A stretch of DNA of 64,000 nucleotides from Euglena gracilis (lineage: Eukaryota; Euglenida; Euglenophyceae; Euglenales): the NCBI GenBank assembly GCA_039621445.1, contig CP154956.1, positions 8,989,443 to 9,053,442 on the forward strand. The letters run 5' to 3'. The notes under the pieces are model-generated. The model saw nothing but the letters and a program-made list of their open reading frames with translations. It had not been told where the DNA came from and made no database searches. Positions 42,940 to 52,900 of the stretch are shown here, in pieces (the first letter of the stretch is position 1; the number at the start of each line of letters is the position of its first letter). Both the position numbers and the translations under genes were made by a program.

Positions 42940-45304
42940 CTGGCACAAGCAGGTTGATCTCCCAAAGGTTGACCTCGGGCAAGAACCTCCAGACACTTGG
43001 TATTTTGGTGGTGTTGTCGGGATTTGTCGGTATTTGTCGGGGTTTGTCGGGGTCTGTCGGGGTTTGTCAGGATTTGTCAGGGTTTGTCGGGATTTGTCGG
43101 TATTTGTCGGGGTTTGTTGGGATTTGTTGGGATTTGTTGGGATTTGTTGGGATTTGTCGGGATTTGCCGGGATTTGTCGGGATTTGTTGGGATTTGTTGG
43201 GATTTGTTGGGATTTGTCGGGATTTGTTGGGATTTGTCGGGGTTTGTCAGGATTTGTCAGGATTTGTCGGGATTTGTCGGGATTTGTCGGGGTTTGTCGG
43301 GATTTGTCGGGGTTTGTCGGGATTTGTCGGGGTTTGTCGGGGTTTGTCGGGATTTGTCGGGGTTTGTTGGGATTTGCCGGGATTTGTTGGGATTTGTCGG
43401 GATTTGTTGGGATTTGTTGGGATTTGTCGGGATTTGTCGGGATTTGTTGGGATTTGTCAGGATTTGTTGCTGGAGGTGCTTGACCTCGGGGGCAATTTGT
43501 CCCAACAAAGTTGCTGCTGGGGCTCACGTATGGCCCAGCCATATTAGGACCTCCCCCGTCTGCAGAAGCAACCAGACCACCAGGGGGGGAAGGGGGGGCC
43601 ATTTCAACTTTTCCAAAAACCAGTCAGTCACTATCCCCCCAGGGGGATCGGCCATTTTGGAATCCAAGGGAAAATCGACCACAAATGAGAAAAAAATGGC
43701 CAAAATATTTCCGCCTTCGGCCCGGGTCACTTTTGTGGTCTTTGCCGACCCCCCCCCTGGGGGAGGAGACCTGCATCATTTAATTAAAACCTGGGGGTGT
43801 TGGCCATATTTTCCTCAAGAGCATGGCCAGCAAACGCTGGATTATCCACTACAATTTCAGTGCCATTGCACCAGACTCGCTTGAGAAGGAGAGATGCAGT
43901 GTTTAAAAGCTGCGGGCAGCTCATTTTCTTTTTTTAAAAAAATGTGTTCTTTGGAATAAGAATATTCTGGAACGAATGTCAACACCACGCCGACATGAAA
44001 ACCATCGGGCATCTGGCAGCACCAGACTTCCCCACACACACAACCACTCCACCCATTCATTGCGGACCGAAACCTCCCTCCCCAACACACACCGCCCCAC
44101 ACCACGCCACACAGCTCGACCCGGCCGCAGGGAGCGGATGAGGCTGGTCAGGATGCCCCGCTCCTGGACCACGTCCATCAGCTCCTCCACGCTGGGGGGC
44201 ACCCCCGGCTCCTGCTGAGCGTGTTGCGCGATGAGCTGCGGGTGGGGTGGCCCCGGAATGGTCAGGACGAGGTGGTGGTGGACTGCGGGTGGCGCGAATG
44301 GACACAGCACAAAAAAATTAATTGTATTGCATAATTAGTTGTAACTGTGTAATCAGGTAACAATTATACTTTTTACGTTTTATATTTTGATATAACATAT
44401 TATTATAATGTATGACAGGATATATGAACAAAAAAATACCCAACCCAAATGCGAAATATGGCAAACACAAACGCGAGTTTCGACATCATCGAGAAGTGCA
44501 AGAAAAACGCAGGAGGTGAGGGGGGGGGCTTTTGTTGCTGAAATTTGGCGGGCACTGAAATTTTATTTGACGCAGGACCACCCCAGCCGCCGGATCTGGC
44601 CAAACGTGTTGCTGGAGCGCAGGTAGCCATCGATCACCTGCTTGAGGTCGTTGAGTCCCCCGCAGCCCTCCACGATGGGTGGGGCCCAATAGCTTGGTAG
44701 ACAGGAGGGGAGAGGGCTCACCAAGTTGTCAGTGGGCTTTGTTCAGGAGTGGATTGGACTCGCCGGGATTTCCACCGCCTGTGGGCCCTCCTAAGTAGTG
44801 CACAAAGCCCATCCCGAGAACGTGAATGCGAATGTGGTTGCAAAAAAATACAAAAAAAAAGAATCAATTCAACAAATGGATGGTGACCAAAAGAGCAGAC
44901 TTTCCTTGAGAAAAAGGAGGGGTGGGGTGGGGGAGGGGTGAAGTTGGGTGGGATTGGGCGGGATTGATTGGGTCCAAATGCGTTGGCAAACATTGGCCGA
45001 AAATGCCTGGGCGCTACAGGGTGCGCACTTTTTGAAATTCACTTTCGGACCCTCGGGGGTGCTTTGGGCACTATCCAGAAGCAGTTCAGTTCAGTTCGAA
45101 ATGCTTTTTGGCGTTACTTTATTGGACTTCGCTCGCAGACTCTTGGGGGTGTGACACTTATTTGGGCACTGCGCACCCTTTGCACTGCACACTTAAATGG
45201 GTGGGGTTACACGAGTGCGGAACCCGCTCGGGACACACCACAGAGCCAGCCACTGATGGAGAACGGGCTGGCCGCGCTGCGTCCAGTGGCACGGGCTGCG
45301 CCAT
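42781..45304 (-). CDS. Unrecognised four-exon gene, about 164 residues
   Basis: Exons 45213-45304, 44572-44692, 44113-44235 and 42781-42939 sum to 495 nt with matching phases, from an ATG (MAQPVPLDAARPARS) to TGA after HRYLHVKLLGGRS. All borders can be read as GT-AG: TC|GTGTAA, TGC|GTCAAA, GCT|GTGTGG and acceptors ACCAAG, CCGCAG, TGCCAG. The middle looks helical (LKQVIDGYLRSSNTFGQIRR; VEELMDVVQERGILTSLIRS); the C-terminus is Pro/Ala-rich. No family, signal or membrane segment is recognised. An AG two bases before ATG could be a trans-splice acceptor. The second donor is weak, so that junction may differ. Confidence 0.55.
43011..43473. repeat. Decamer array GGGATTTGTC
   Basis: About 46 tandem copies of GGGATTTGTC with single-base variants (GGGTTTGTCG, GTTGGGATTT). 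Period 10 keeps all three frames open on both strands, giving repetitive false proteins. It occupies the last intron of the unknown gene. A few GGGATTTGTT/GGGATTTGCC units recur at 56600. Confidence 0.97.
43590..43765. repeat. CCAGTCAGTCACT repeat family, copy 3
   Basis: Same block order as 14690-14970 up to GGCCGACCCC-like CTTTGCCGACCCC (43741), with CCAGTCAGTCACT at 43619. The palindrome is reduced to CCGCCTTCGGCCCGG. Confidence 0.7.
44113..44235 (-). CDS. Unknown gene, exon 3
   Basis: The acceptor is ACCCGCAG|CTC. Encodes LIAQHAQQEPGVPPSVEELM and DVVQERGILTSLIRSLRPG. The donor is GCT|GTGTGGC. Confidence 0.65.
44572..44692 (-). CDS. Unknown gene, exon 2
   Basis: The acceptor is CTACCAAG|C. 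Encodes YWAPPIVEGCGGLNDLKQVI and DGYLRSSNTFGQIRRL. The frame meets TAA 9 bases after the proposed donor TGC|GTCAAA. Confidence 0.6.
45213..45304 (-). CDS. Unknown gene, exon 1
   Basis: ATG context TTCCAGCCATGG. Encodes MAQPVPLDAARPARSPSVAG. The donor TC|GTGTAACC leaves two bases that fit exon 2. The opposite strand is also open here, so strand choice rests on the phase match. Confidence 0.45.
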
Positions 45305-46385
45305 GGCTGGAAGCCCTGGGGGAGCGTGCACAGACGGGGGGAGGAGGGGGCAAATCGACCCTCAAAAAATAACCAAAATTCAAAGAAAAACACAAAAGCA
45401 AAAAACTCAAAAGCAAAAAACCGCCTATTTTGCCAAATTTGAGAAAGAATTGCTTTGCTTTTGATCCCTCCCAGACCCAGACCCGCGAAAGAAGGTGAAA
45501 CGAGGAAGTGTTATGGTTTTTGACATACATCCCAGGGGATTGCTGGGCTAGGGCTGGAATTTGGGTGGTCTAGAAAAATGGGCTCACTAGCTTGTCCCCC
45601 CCCCCCGTGTACGAAACTGGGCCGCAGAAGCCAAAATTGGACAACTTCCAAAAAAGGAACAATCACCACTGGTTCAAAAAAAAAGGTGCTTGTTCAAAAA
45701 CAACAGCACCATTTTTTTCTACCCTTTTGCTTTAAATATTTTTGGCGCTTTCCTTGGACCCAGTAAAAGGGGGCTGGCTAACTGGGCTGGCTAGCAGTAA
45801 CCTCAAATTAGGTCCAAGTCAGGGCTGGCAGTAGCAGTCACCCCGGAGGGACTGCAATATCTCACAGAGATGTCTGGTTTCTCCAGTGTCGATGTTAACC
45901 ATGCTGGAGTACTTTGCTTGTCATGTTTTTGCTCTCAAATTACCACGAGAAAAACTTGTTACCTCGGCAACATACAGAAGATGAATTCTGGATCAGACTT
46001 GCTACCCAATGACAAGGGGCAAGGGGGGAACTCGGGGGTGGGACAACTTGGGCTGGATGAGATAAAATATCAACCAGAAGTGGGAGAAAACACAAAATTG
46101 AGGGATTTCAGCGGGAAACCTCGACTTTCCGGCCCAGAATTTGCCTTGGACGGCACGAATTCTTCTTCTGGTTCCCCTTAAGTATCGGTCTTCTTCTCAT
46201 CCAGCTGGACATTGGGAATTGAGATCAGCGATGTGGGGGAGAGGGGTCCCCTGGAAAGAAGCTCATGGCAGTATGTCAACTGGGCTCCAACCAGAACTGA
46301 CCAGTAGCCAAAAGAGGAATCCTTGCCCTGAGGTCATCACTTCATGGTCTGGAAAAAAAATGCTGCTGGGAAATGTCAGAGGCAA
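45305..46385. other. Spacer without supported gene
   Basis: An open plus frame at 45870-46181 has natural composition but no motif. Otherwise A/T-rich with G/C runs. Confidence 0.45.
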
Positions 46386-46392
46386 CTCAAAG

Positions 46393-46684
46393 CAAGGATG
46401 GATATTGGATATCGGCCCATCTCGGGTTTATCGAAAATCTTGAATTTATCGGGTCCCGAAAAAATATCGTGAAATATCGGCTTAATTCGGGGGGGGGGGG
46501 GGCAACGCACTTTTTTTGCTGTTTTTTTGGACGATTTTGTGATTCTCCAAATCACAAAAATGAGGATATCGGGGCACAAAATGATCATATCGATTTTATC
46601 GACTTTTATCGACGATATCGGGGTGTCAATCTATCCAAATTTAGCGGGACCCCCCCAAAAAACCAATATCAATATCCATCCTTG
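46393..46684. mobile_element. Foldback element with CAAGGATGGATATTG ends
   Basis: CAAGGATGGATATTG at the left is matched by CAATATCCATCCTTG at the right. CTCAAAG lies on both sides (46386-46392 and 46685-46691), a 7-bp direct repeat consistent with a target duplication. The interior is full of ATCGATAT-like sequence and a G run. No coding capacity. Confidence 0.75.
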
Positions 46685-47395
46685 CTCAAAGTTAATCTAA
46701 TTAGGGAGAACCAAGGTGATCGGACTGAAGTGACCTGCAACCCACCTGACCAGCGAGAACAAGCCGAGAGGGGGAGTTCCTGGGCGGGTCGTCAAACTCA
46801 AGACCAGGCTGTTTTTTACCAACCCGCGGGGGGGGGGGAGGGGGGGGTCCGGAGTGCCTGTGAGTGCCTGCCCAGGCAGGCACTCCCCCCCCCCCCCGGG
46901 GGTCGGATTTCGGCCTGTGCCCGGGCACATTCCTTTGAAAATGGGCCATTTTTGGCTCCCCGGCGCCTTCGGCACCGGGGTTGTGCTAGGGCACTTTTGG
47001 CCGTGTGCCCTACCCCCCCCCACCCAACTAAAATACAGCCTGCTCAAGACAGAACACCCCATGGGAGAAGTGGACATGGGTAAATACAGAGGGCCAACCA
47101 TTGGCTGCCCTATCGGGAGTACAAAATCGACTTTAATAAATCGACGATTCGGGGTGGTTCATCTATCCCAATTTAGCCGGGACCCCCACAAAAAAAACCA
47201 ATACAATTCCTTTACCTTGGGCTCAAAGTTATCTAATTAGGAGACCAAGGCGATCGAACTGAAGTGAACCTCACCCCCCTGACCACGAGCAATCCGAGAG
47301 GGGGAGTTCCTGGCGGGTCGTCAACTCAAGACCACCAGCAGGCTGTTTTTGACCAAACCCGGGGGGGGGGGGAGGGGGGGGTCCAGCTAGAGGGG
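46600..47395. repeat. Tandem duplication of ~265 bp spanning transposon ends
   Basis: Copy 1 (46600-46860) and copy 2 (47125-47395) share CTATCCAAATTTAGC, CTCAAAGTTAATCTAATTAG, GATCGGACTGAAGTGA, GAGAGGGGGAGTTCCTGG, GTCAACTCAAGACC and CAGGCTGTTTTT. Copy 2 is more degenerate. The duplication includes the right end of one element and the left end of the next, so it followed both insertions or arose from them. Confidence 0.8.
46805..47042. mobile_element. hAT-like MITE, 238 bp, perfect target duplication
   Basis: Starts CAGGCTGTTTTTTACC and ends TAAAATACAGCCTG. The 8-bp CTCAAGAC stands immediately on both sides (46797-46804, 47043-47050). The interior has GTGCCTGCCCAGGCAGGCAC, TTTGAAAATGGGCCATTTTTGG and the palindrome CCGGCGCCTTCGGCACCGG, as in the copy at 39742. 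Confidence 0.9.
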
Positions 47396-47939
47396 GAGGG
47401 AACAACCCTCAAACCCCAAATCGTCGTCATTTCTGACCTTTCTTGAAAAATTATGTAAATTTGGGGGGCAATGGTTTTCAGGTTACCTCAGAAAACCCAC
47501 AAACCCCATTTTCCCATTGTTATTTTTTGCAATTTCAAAAAAAACATTCTGGAGCTTTGCGCCCGAACCTTTCTGCTCGACCCATACCCAGCACCTTGGC
47601 GAGGACACTCCCAGAGGGAGCCCTCACACCCTTACCCCAGGGTCCAAATTGAAAGGAAGCCTGAAACGACGCAGGATGAAAAGGATAAGAAAGCAACATC
47701 GCCAGAAAAAAAGCTGCATGATAAATACTTTACACAGCAAGCCAAAGCGGGGCACCACCTCTCGCTGGAAGTTGTTTGTCGGGTTCACTTAGCAAGTCCT
47801 TCTTCTCGGGCGGGTGCCTTCCAGACTGCTTTTGCCCAAGGCACGTGCTTCGGGGGTGTACATGGAAAGGGTATCAAAGACACACGGCACCTTAGACAGC
47901 AGGCCGGACTTTGCGGGGCGGGGGGGGCGGGGGGATTGC

Positions 47940-48740
47940 CTGATTTCAGGGCTTCAGTGAACTCAACCTCTTTGCCCATATCATTCCATCTTATCAGATC
48001 CCCAAGTTTTTGGGAGGGGGTTTAGAAGGCAGCAGCCCCCCCCCCTCCCGGCCCGGGGTCGGTCTGGACTCGAACACATAAAGGGCTGTCCCACAGGCTG
48101 GCTGAGGGGAGGCGCTTGCAAGAAAGGTTCTAGAATAGCTGAGAACAAGAAGGGTAGCAAGGAGGGTTCTTATACTACTTCAAAGCGCCTGAAAGGACAC
48201 CCGGGAAAAAAAAAACAATCTCGCCCTTGAAAGGCAGCTGAAGAAATGAAAAAAAAAAAAACAATGCAGCCAAGGGCGGTGTGCACAAACCACAAATTCC
48301 CTTACAAAAATCAGAAACCTTTTCCCAAATGCACATCAACAAACCCAAAAACCCAACCCAAATTCCTGAAAAGAAAAAAAAAAAGCCAAAAAAAAGCTAT
48401 TTATTAAAAATTCCAAATATTTATTTTCACATTACACCCAAGACCCTCCAACATCTTCCAACTGCCCAATATAGTAAAAACACAACCCCACCAACAACCA
48501 CTGACTCACCAACTTCAGTGAATCAACCTCCCATATCCATCTTATCAATCCCCAAGTTTTTGGGAGGGGTTTAGACAGCCCCCCCCCCCTCCCCCCAACA
48601 TAAGTCCCATGGTATGGGGACGCTTGCAAGAAAATTGTTTTTAAAGAAGGGTATCCCTTTTTAAGTTTTCGCAAGTGGTTCACCACCTGGAAAAAAAAAG
48701 TCTCTGCCCTTGAAAAAAAGAGTGTTAAAAAAAAACTCCC
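47940..48740. repeat. Tandem duplication, ~550-bp offset
   Basis: Blocks at 47955-48060 recur at 48510-48600 (CAGTGAACTCAACCTC, CCCCAAGTTTTTGGGAGG, TTTAGA then AGCCCCCCCC). GACGCTTGCAAGAAA and the CCCTTGAAA run follow at the same spacing. Both copies end in A runs. Confidence 0.75.
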
Positions 48741-48754
48741 AGGTCATCTTGCAG

Positions 48755-48894
48755 TCCCCAGCCCGTCCGTCGCTGACAAAACGGTGAGCCGTCTCTCGGC
48801 CACTTCTGAGCAAGCTGGATTGGGTGCCAGCGAAACGGTCGCCGCCAAGGAGAGGAAGCGTTTCCATGGCAGCCACCCGTTGACGGCCGGATGA
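48755..48894 (+). CDS. Candidate terminal exon, product unknown
   Basis: The acceptor CATCTTGCAG precedes 48755. The frame gives SVADKTVSRLSATSEQAGLG and AKERKRFHGSHPLTAG before TGA. A minus-strand frame with an ATG (METLPLLGGDRFAG) is equally open. No partner exon was found, so this is tentative. Confidence 0.22.
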
Positions 48895-49004
48895 CGGGGA
48901 GGGGGGGAACCCTTGGCGGGGGAGAAGGCGAGGGGTCGGGGCAGAGGTTCTGTTATGAACCAGGGGGGGGGGGGGGGACAACCAACCAGTGGGCATTATT
49001 ATTG

Positions 49005-49350
49005 TTAGGAACCTTAAAAAAAACTTCAAAATACCTTTAAATGCCTGAAAATTTTTTGACTGGCAGAATTTTCTCCAAAAGAGCAAAAAGAAGTTTTGGC
49101 AAAAAACAGGACAACTCCAGGGGGGGGGGGAATGGTTTCTGGCATCGCTGGAACATTATCTATCAAACAAAACTCAAAAAATGTGTTTTCTTTTAATTAA
49201 TTTTGACCCACATGCAAAATCAAGAATGTTGGTTTGGTGCCCGGATAGCCCTTGTACCGCCCTGGAAATGGCGCCTCAAAAGTTGTAAAATGCCTTAAAA
49301 TTAAAAAAAAAACTTGAACTGCCTTCAAACCCTGAAGAATTTTTGCCTTT
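49005..49350. repeat. Dispersed repeat, copy 2
   Basis: Homologous to 35960-36300: GGCAGAATTTTCTCCAAA, AACAGGACAACTCCAG, GGCATCGCTGGAACATTATC. A G run replaces part of the middle. Confidence 0.7.
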
Positions 49351-49716
49351 AAAATTAATGTGCTGGTATGCTGATTATGTTATTATGCCTGGCAGCCACC
49401 TCCCCAGGGTCGGGAGGGGACACCGGGTCGGGGCCACAGACTTGCCCGTGACCCCCAGGGGGAGGGGGGTGAGCTCCGTTTGCTACGCCAAAACTCACCA
49501 CATAACCCTGCCGGGGGGGGAGGGGGGTGGAGTGGTCCTTCCACCCACTCAGCCCAAAACCACCCAAAACAGGCCAAAACCCTTTAATTTTTTCCCGACA
49601 ACCCGCCACCGGCCCGGTCTTACACAAGGTGCACCCCACCCTTCCCCGGGGGTGCAGTGGCCCAAACCCACCCACTCCCAAAACCCCACCCACCCATCCC
49701 CCCCAGGGTGGGGTCA

Positions 49717-49758
49717 TGCAGGTCACGCGGGTCACGCAGGTCACGCAGGTCACGCAGG
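49717..49758. repeat. (GGTCACGCA)n short tandem repeat
   Basis: Four and a half copies of CAGGTCACG(C), lying 120 bp past the stop codon of the lipase gene. Confidence 0.9.
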
Positions 49759-49875
49759 GGTAAAGTGAAGGCATGGTCCGGTCACCGACCATCCCGTCAC
49801 CGACGAGTCACCGGTCTCAAAACCACCTCTGGGCCGGGCGGGGCAAATGCGAGCGCGGGGCGGGCGGGGGGCGAC

Positions 49876-49942
49876 TCAAATGCGGGCGGTCAGCCACTCC
49901 TTCACGTCCTCCCGCACTTTGCTGTAGGTGGGCTCCGGCTCA
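49876..49942 (-). CDS. Lipase terminal exon
   Basis: Encodes EPEPTYSKVREDVKEWLTAR I then TGA, matching the amphipathic C-terminal helix (family: GEPxxxxxxVxxDIxxWL). It starts after CTCTGTTCTT. Confidence 0.85.
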
Positions 49943-52900
49943 AAGAACAGAGACAGAGGCAGTCACCCCGATGGAATGGGAAGGCCGGGTGAGTGGGGTG
50001 TCGACCCCTGCCCCCACCCACATGTTCAGATGCAGGTAGACAAGAACTGTGGTGAAACATTTGGTAAAATACCAAATGTTACCACATTTTTTCCGCTGTA
50101 ATTTTCGCCAGTGTCGCCTCTCCCGTGAAATCAACGCCCAAGGTGACCAACGATGGCTGGAAAATGATCTAAAATGGCGAAAATGACAAAAAATTCGTAA
50201 ACGTGTTGAATAATATTGACCCTAGAGGGCGTTTTTTGAGGCAAAATATTTTGAATTTGTTCAGTTTTCTCAACTCAAAGCAGGGCCAAGCTGCTCGACA
50301 AATGTTCGTTTTTTTAAAACAGCCTGTTTGAACTTGGGGTCAGAAAACGGGGTGGAACTCGGTCTGGACGCAAAACTAAACTAGAATGAATGTCGGGGTT
50401 CTTCGGAAAGCTGGGCCAAATTAGAGTTGCCCCCCAGAATCCGTTGTCGTAAGTCGGGCGTATCGAGAATCCCCGGTGCTCCCAAACTACCTGGGCTGGG
50501 TTGTGTGTTTCGCTCTTACCAAAAAGGGATGAGTGCTCGGCGACACCTACCCCCTGCTGCCCACCCTTTACCCCCCCCTTCAATTGCACGTTGGACTCTG
50601 TCTCTTTTATGGCCAAAGGTATTTTTTACGGTACCTTAAAAAATACTTTAAAAATCCGTAAAAAAATTTTAACTTAAAAAAATCTGAAAAAATGCCTTTA
50701 AAAAACATTAAAAACCTTAAAAAATAAATCCGGCAAATTTTCTCAAATCGAACAAAAAAGTAAAGTCGCAAAATCTCGGCAAAAACAAGCCAACTCCGGG
50801 GAGAAAATGATTCTTGGCATCGCTGGAACATTGTCTATCCACCCAAATTCAAGAAAACTTTTTCAAATATTTCGAATCTTTTGATTTTTGCACCCCGTTC
50901 AATGTCTGGATGACCCTTGGACCGCCCTTGGAAAATAGACACCTTCATTTCAAATTTCAAAATTTTCAAAAATGCCTTGAAAGCCTTAAAAAAAAAAATG
51001 CATATATATATTTACACATATATTTAAAAATTTACACCCACAAAAAATACCCCCTGTTTATGGCTCTGAATTCCGCTTCTGGCCCACGTCTCATTCCCAA
51101 CCCAAATACCCTGTTCTTAACCCTAACCCTCATCCTACCCAAACCCCACCCAATACCTTTGCCTCGAATTAGGAATGCCCCCATTCCCAACAATCCCAGT
51201 GCCCGACGGGTTCGAGCCATCTGTTGCGACCGCGGGCACCCATCACCTTGGGGGCAGGGGCGGGGGCGGGGGCCAGCTCTGCGCAGGGCGTGCCAGGCGT
51301 CGGGGTAGACGCGCAGCTGCTTGTCGCTGCTGCCGGCACGCTCGTAGAGGTCCTGGCTGGCCGCAGGCCGGCGTTCCCCCTCCCCCCGTTTCTCTGAAGT
51401 GGGGGAAGTTGGAGTTGGGGGCTCGGGTGGATTGCGCGGAAGACAGAAATCAATCTGCCATTGATGCCCGCAGAAACCCTATGCGTGGTGGGTGGGGGTC
51501 CACTCCTTCCCCTCTCCAGTAGGCCTTCCCGCACTGCCCCCCCCCCCTCGCCCAAAGATTTTTTGAAGTTTCGTGACCCGAGGGGTGGGCCACCGCCAAG
51601 CCCTCCCCCCCCCCCAGAGTCGGACTGAGTGGGGACCCACTGGACAGGGTTTTCCTATATTTTCGGCACAAATTTTTTGGACCCCAAAATTGACCCCCCC
51701 CCAAAAGTGGGTCCCCCAACCCCAAAAGTGGGTCCCCCAACCCCCCAGGGGGGGGGGGGGGTCCAGACCCCCCCTCCCCAGGTCCAAAAAAAAAACCTCT
51801 GCCCCCTGTGATTTGGAAACATAGACGCTCACAATGCGGAATACCAGTCAGCCCTGAGGGGGCGACCAAAAAAAAATGGGGAACAACCACCTGGATGGCG
51901 GCGGGCGCTGTGACGCGGTCCGCCGCGCCGTGAAGCACCAGGAATGGGGTGGGGGCAGGGGGAGGCAGAGCAGCTGTGGGGAGGGAGCAGCGGGTTTTGA
52001 GGATTCGGGCGGCGAGGGTCGGGGCAACCCACTCTCCCACCCACCACTGCGGGGGGGAGCCGCAGCACACAGCACACCTTTGGGCAGGGGGGGGGGGAAT
52101 ATGCAACTTGGCCCTTCAAATTATGCAAGTCAAAAAGATGCAAAAAATGCAAATTTTTCTGGAAAACCTGATCATGCAAAAAAAAAATGAAAATTATGCA
52201 AGTTGCATATTCCCCCCCCTGTTTTCGGCACACCCTGAAGCCCCCCCCCCCCTAGTTGCACCAAGGCTTCTTGTCTGTTCATGGCCTGCACTAATTTCGC
52301 TTCTGGCCCAGTTCATCTGAAGCACCCCCCCCCCAGCACCTGGATCCGGGATCACTGTTCAGCCTGAGGCGATGAGGTGAGGGGGCTAGCGAATTGGTAT
52401 GGGGGGGATTTCTGTTGGGGGTGGGGCTGCTGACTCCGATGCATTGTCTTGGTCTCGCCCCATTTCTGTCCCGACCCCCCCTCCCACCCTGCTTTGGGGG
52501 GGTTAATTTGAGGCCATATAGCTATCTGCAAGCTCGGGGGGGGGGGGACAAAAACTCAGAAAAATGTCACCCGGTATTTTAACCCTTACCAAAGTGGGAC
52601 CCTGAAATCTTCCCGGGTGGGTGCGGCTTTCGCACAGAGAAAATCAATGGACCCCCCCCCGGTAGGTCCAGACCCCCTGGCAGGTGAAGGGGGGGGGGGG
52701 GGCACCCCCACCTCAATCCCTCCTTGAATCAAACCTGGGGCACCATCATGACAGGTTGGGCAGTTTCCCGGGCTGGTCCCGGACCTCAGGCAGCATCGTT
52801 TCCCGGGGGTGGGGAGCTCAGCCAGCCCCTGCGGCGATGATGTTCGGCACGAACTGCTCGATGTTTTGCGTCGCCGTGGCCAGGGCGTCGCTTGCCATCA

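Noticed and set aside
42990-43480. Regular repeat considered as a CRISPR-like array
   Set aside because: No unique spacers: it is a continuous 10-bp tandem repeat in a eukaryotic intron.
42990-43884. Long repetitive frames (200-295 residues) over the decamer array
   Set aside because: A 10-bp period without stop codons keeps all frames open. No protein family; noise from the repeat.
45870-46181. Plus open frame of about 100 codons
   Set aside because: Low complexity of evidence: no motif or splice context, and it overlaps ordinary spacer sequence.
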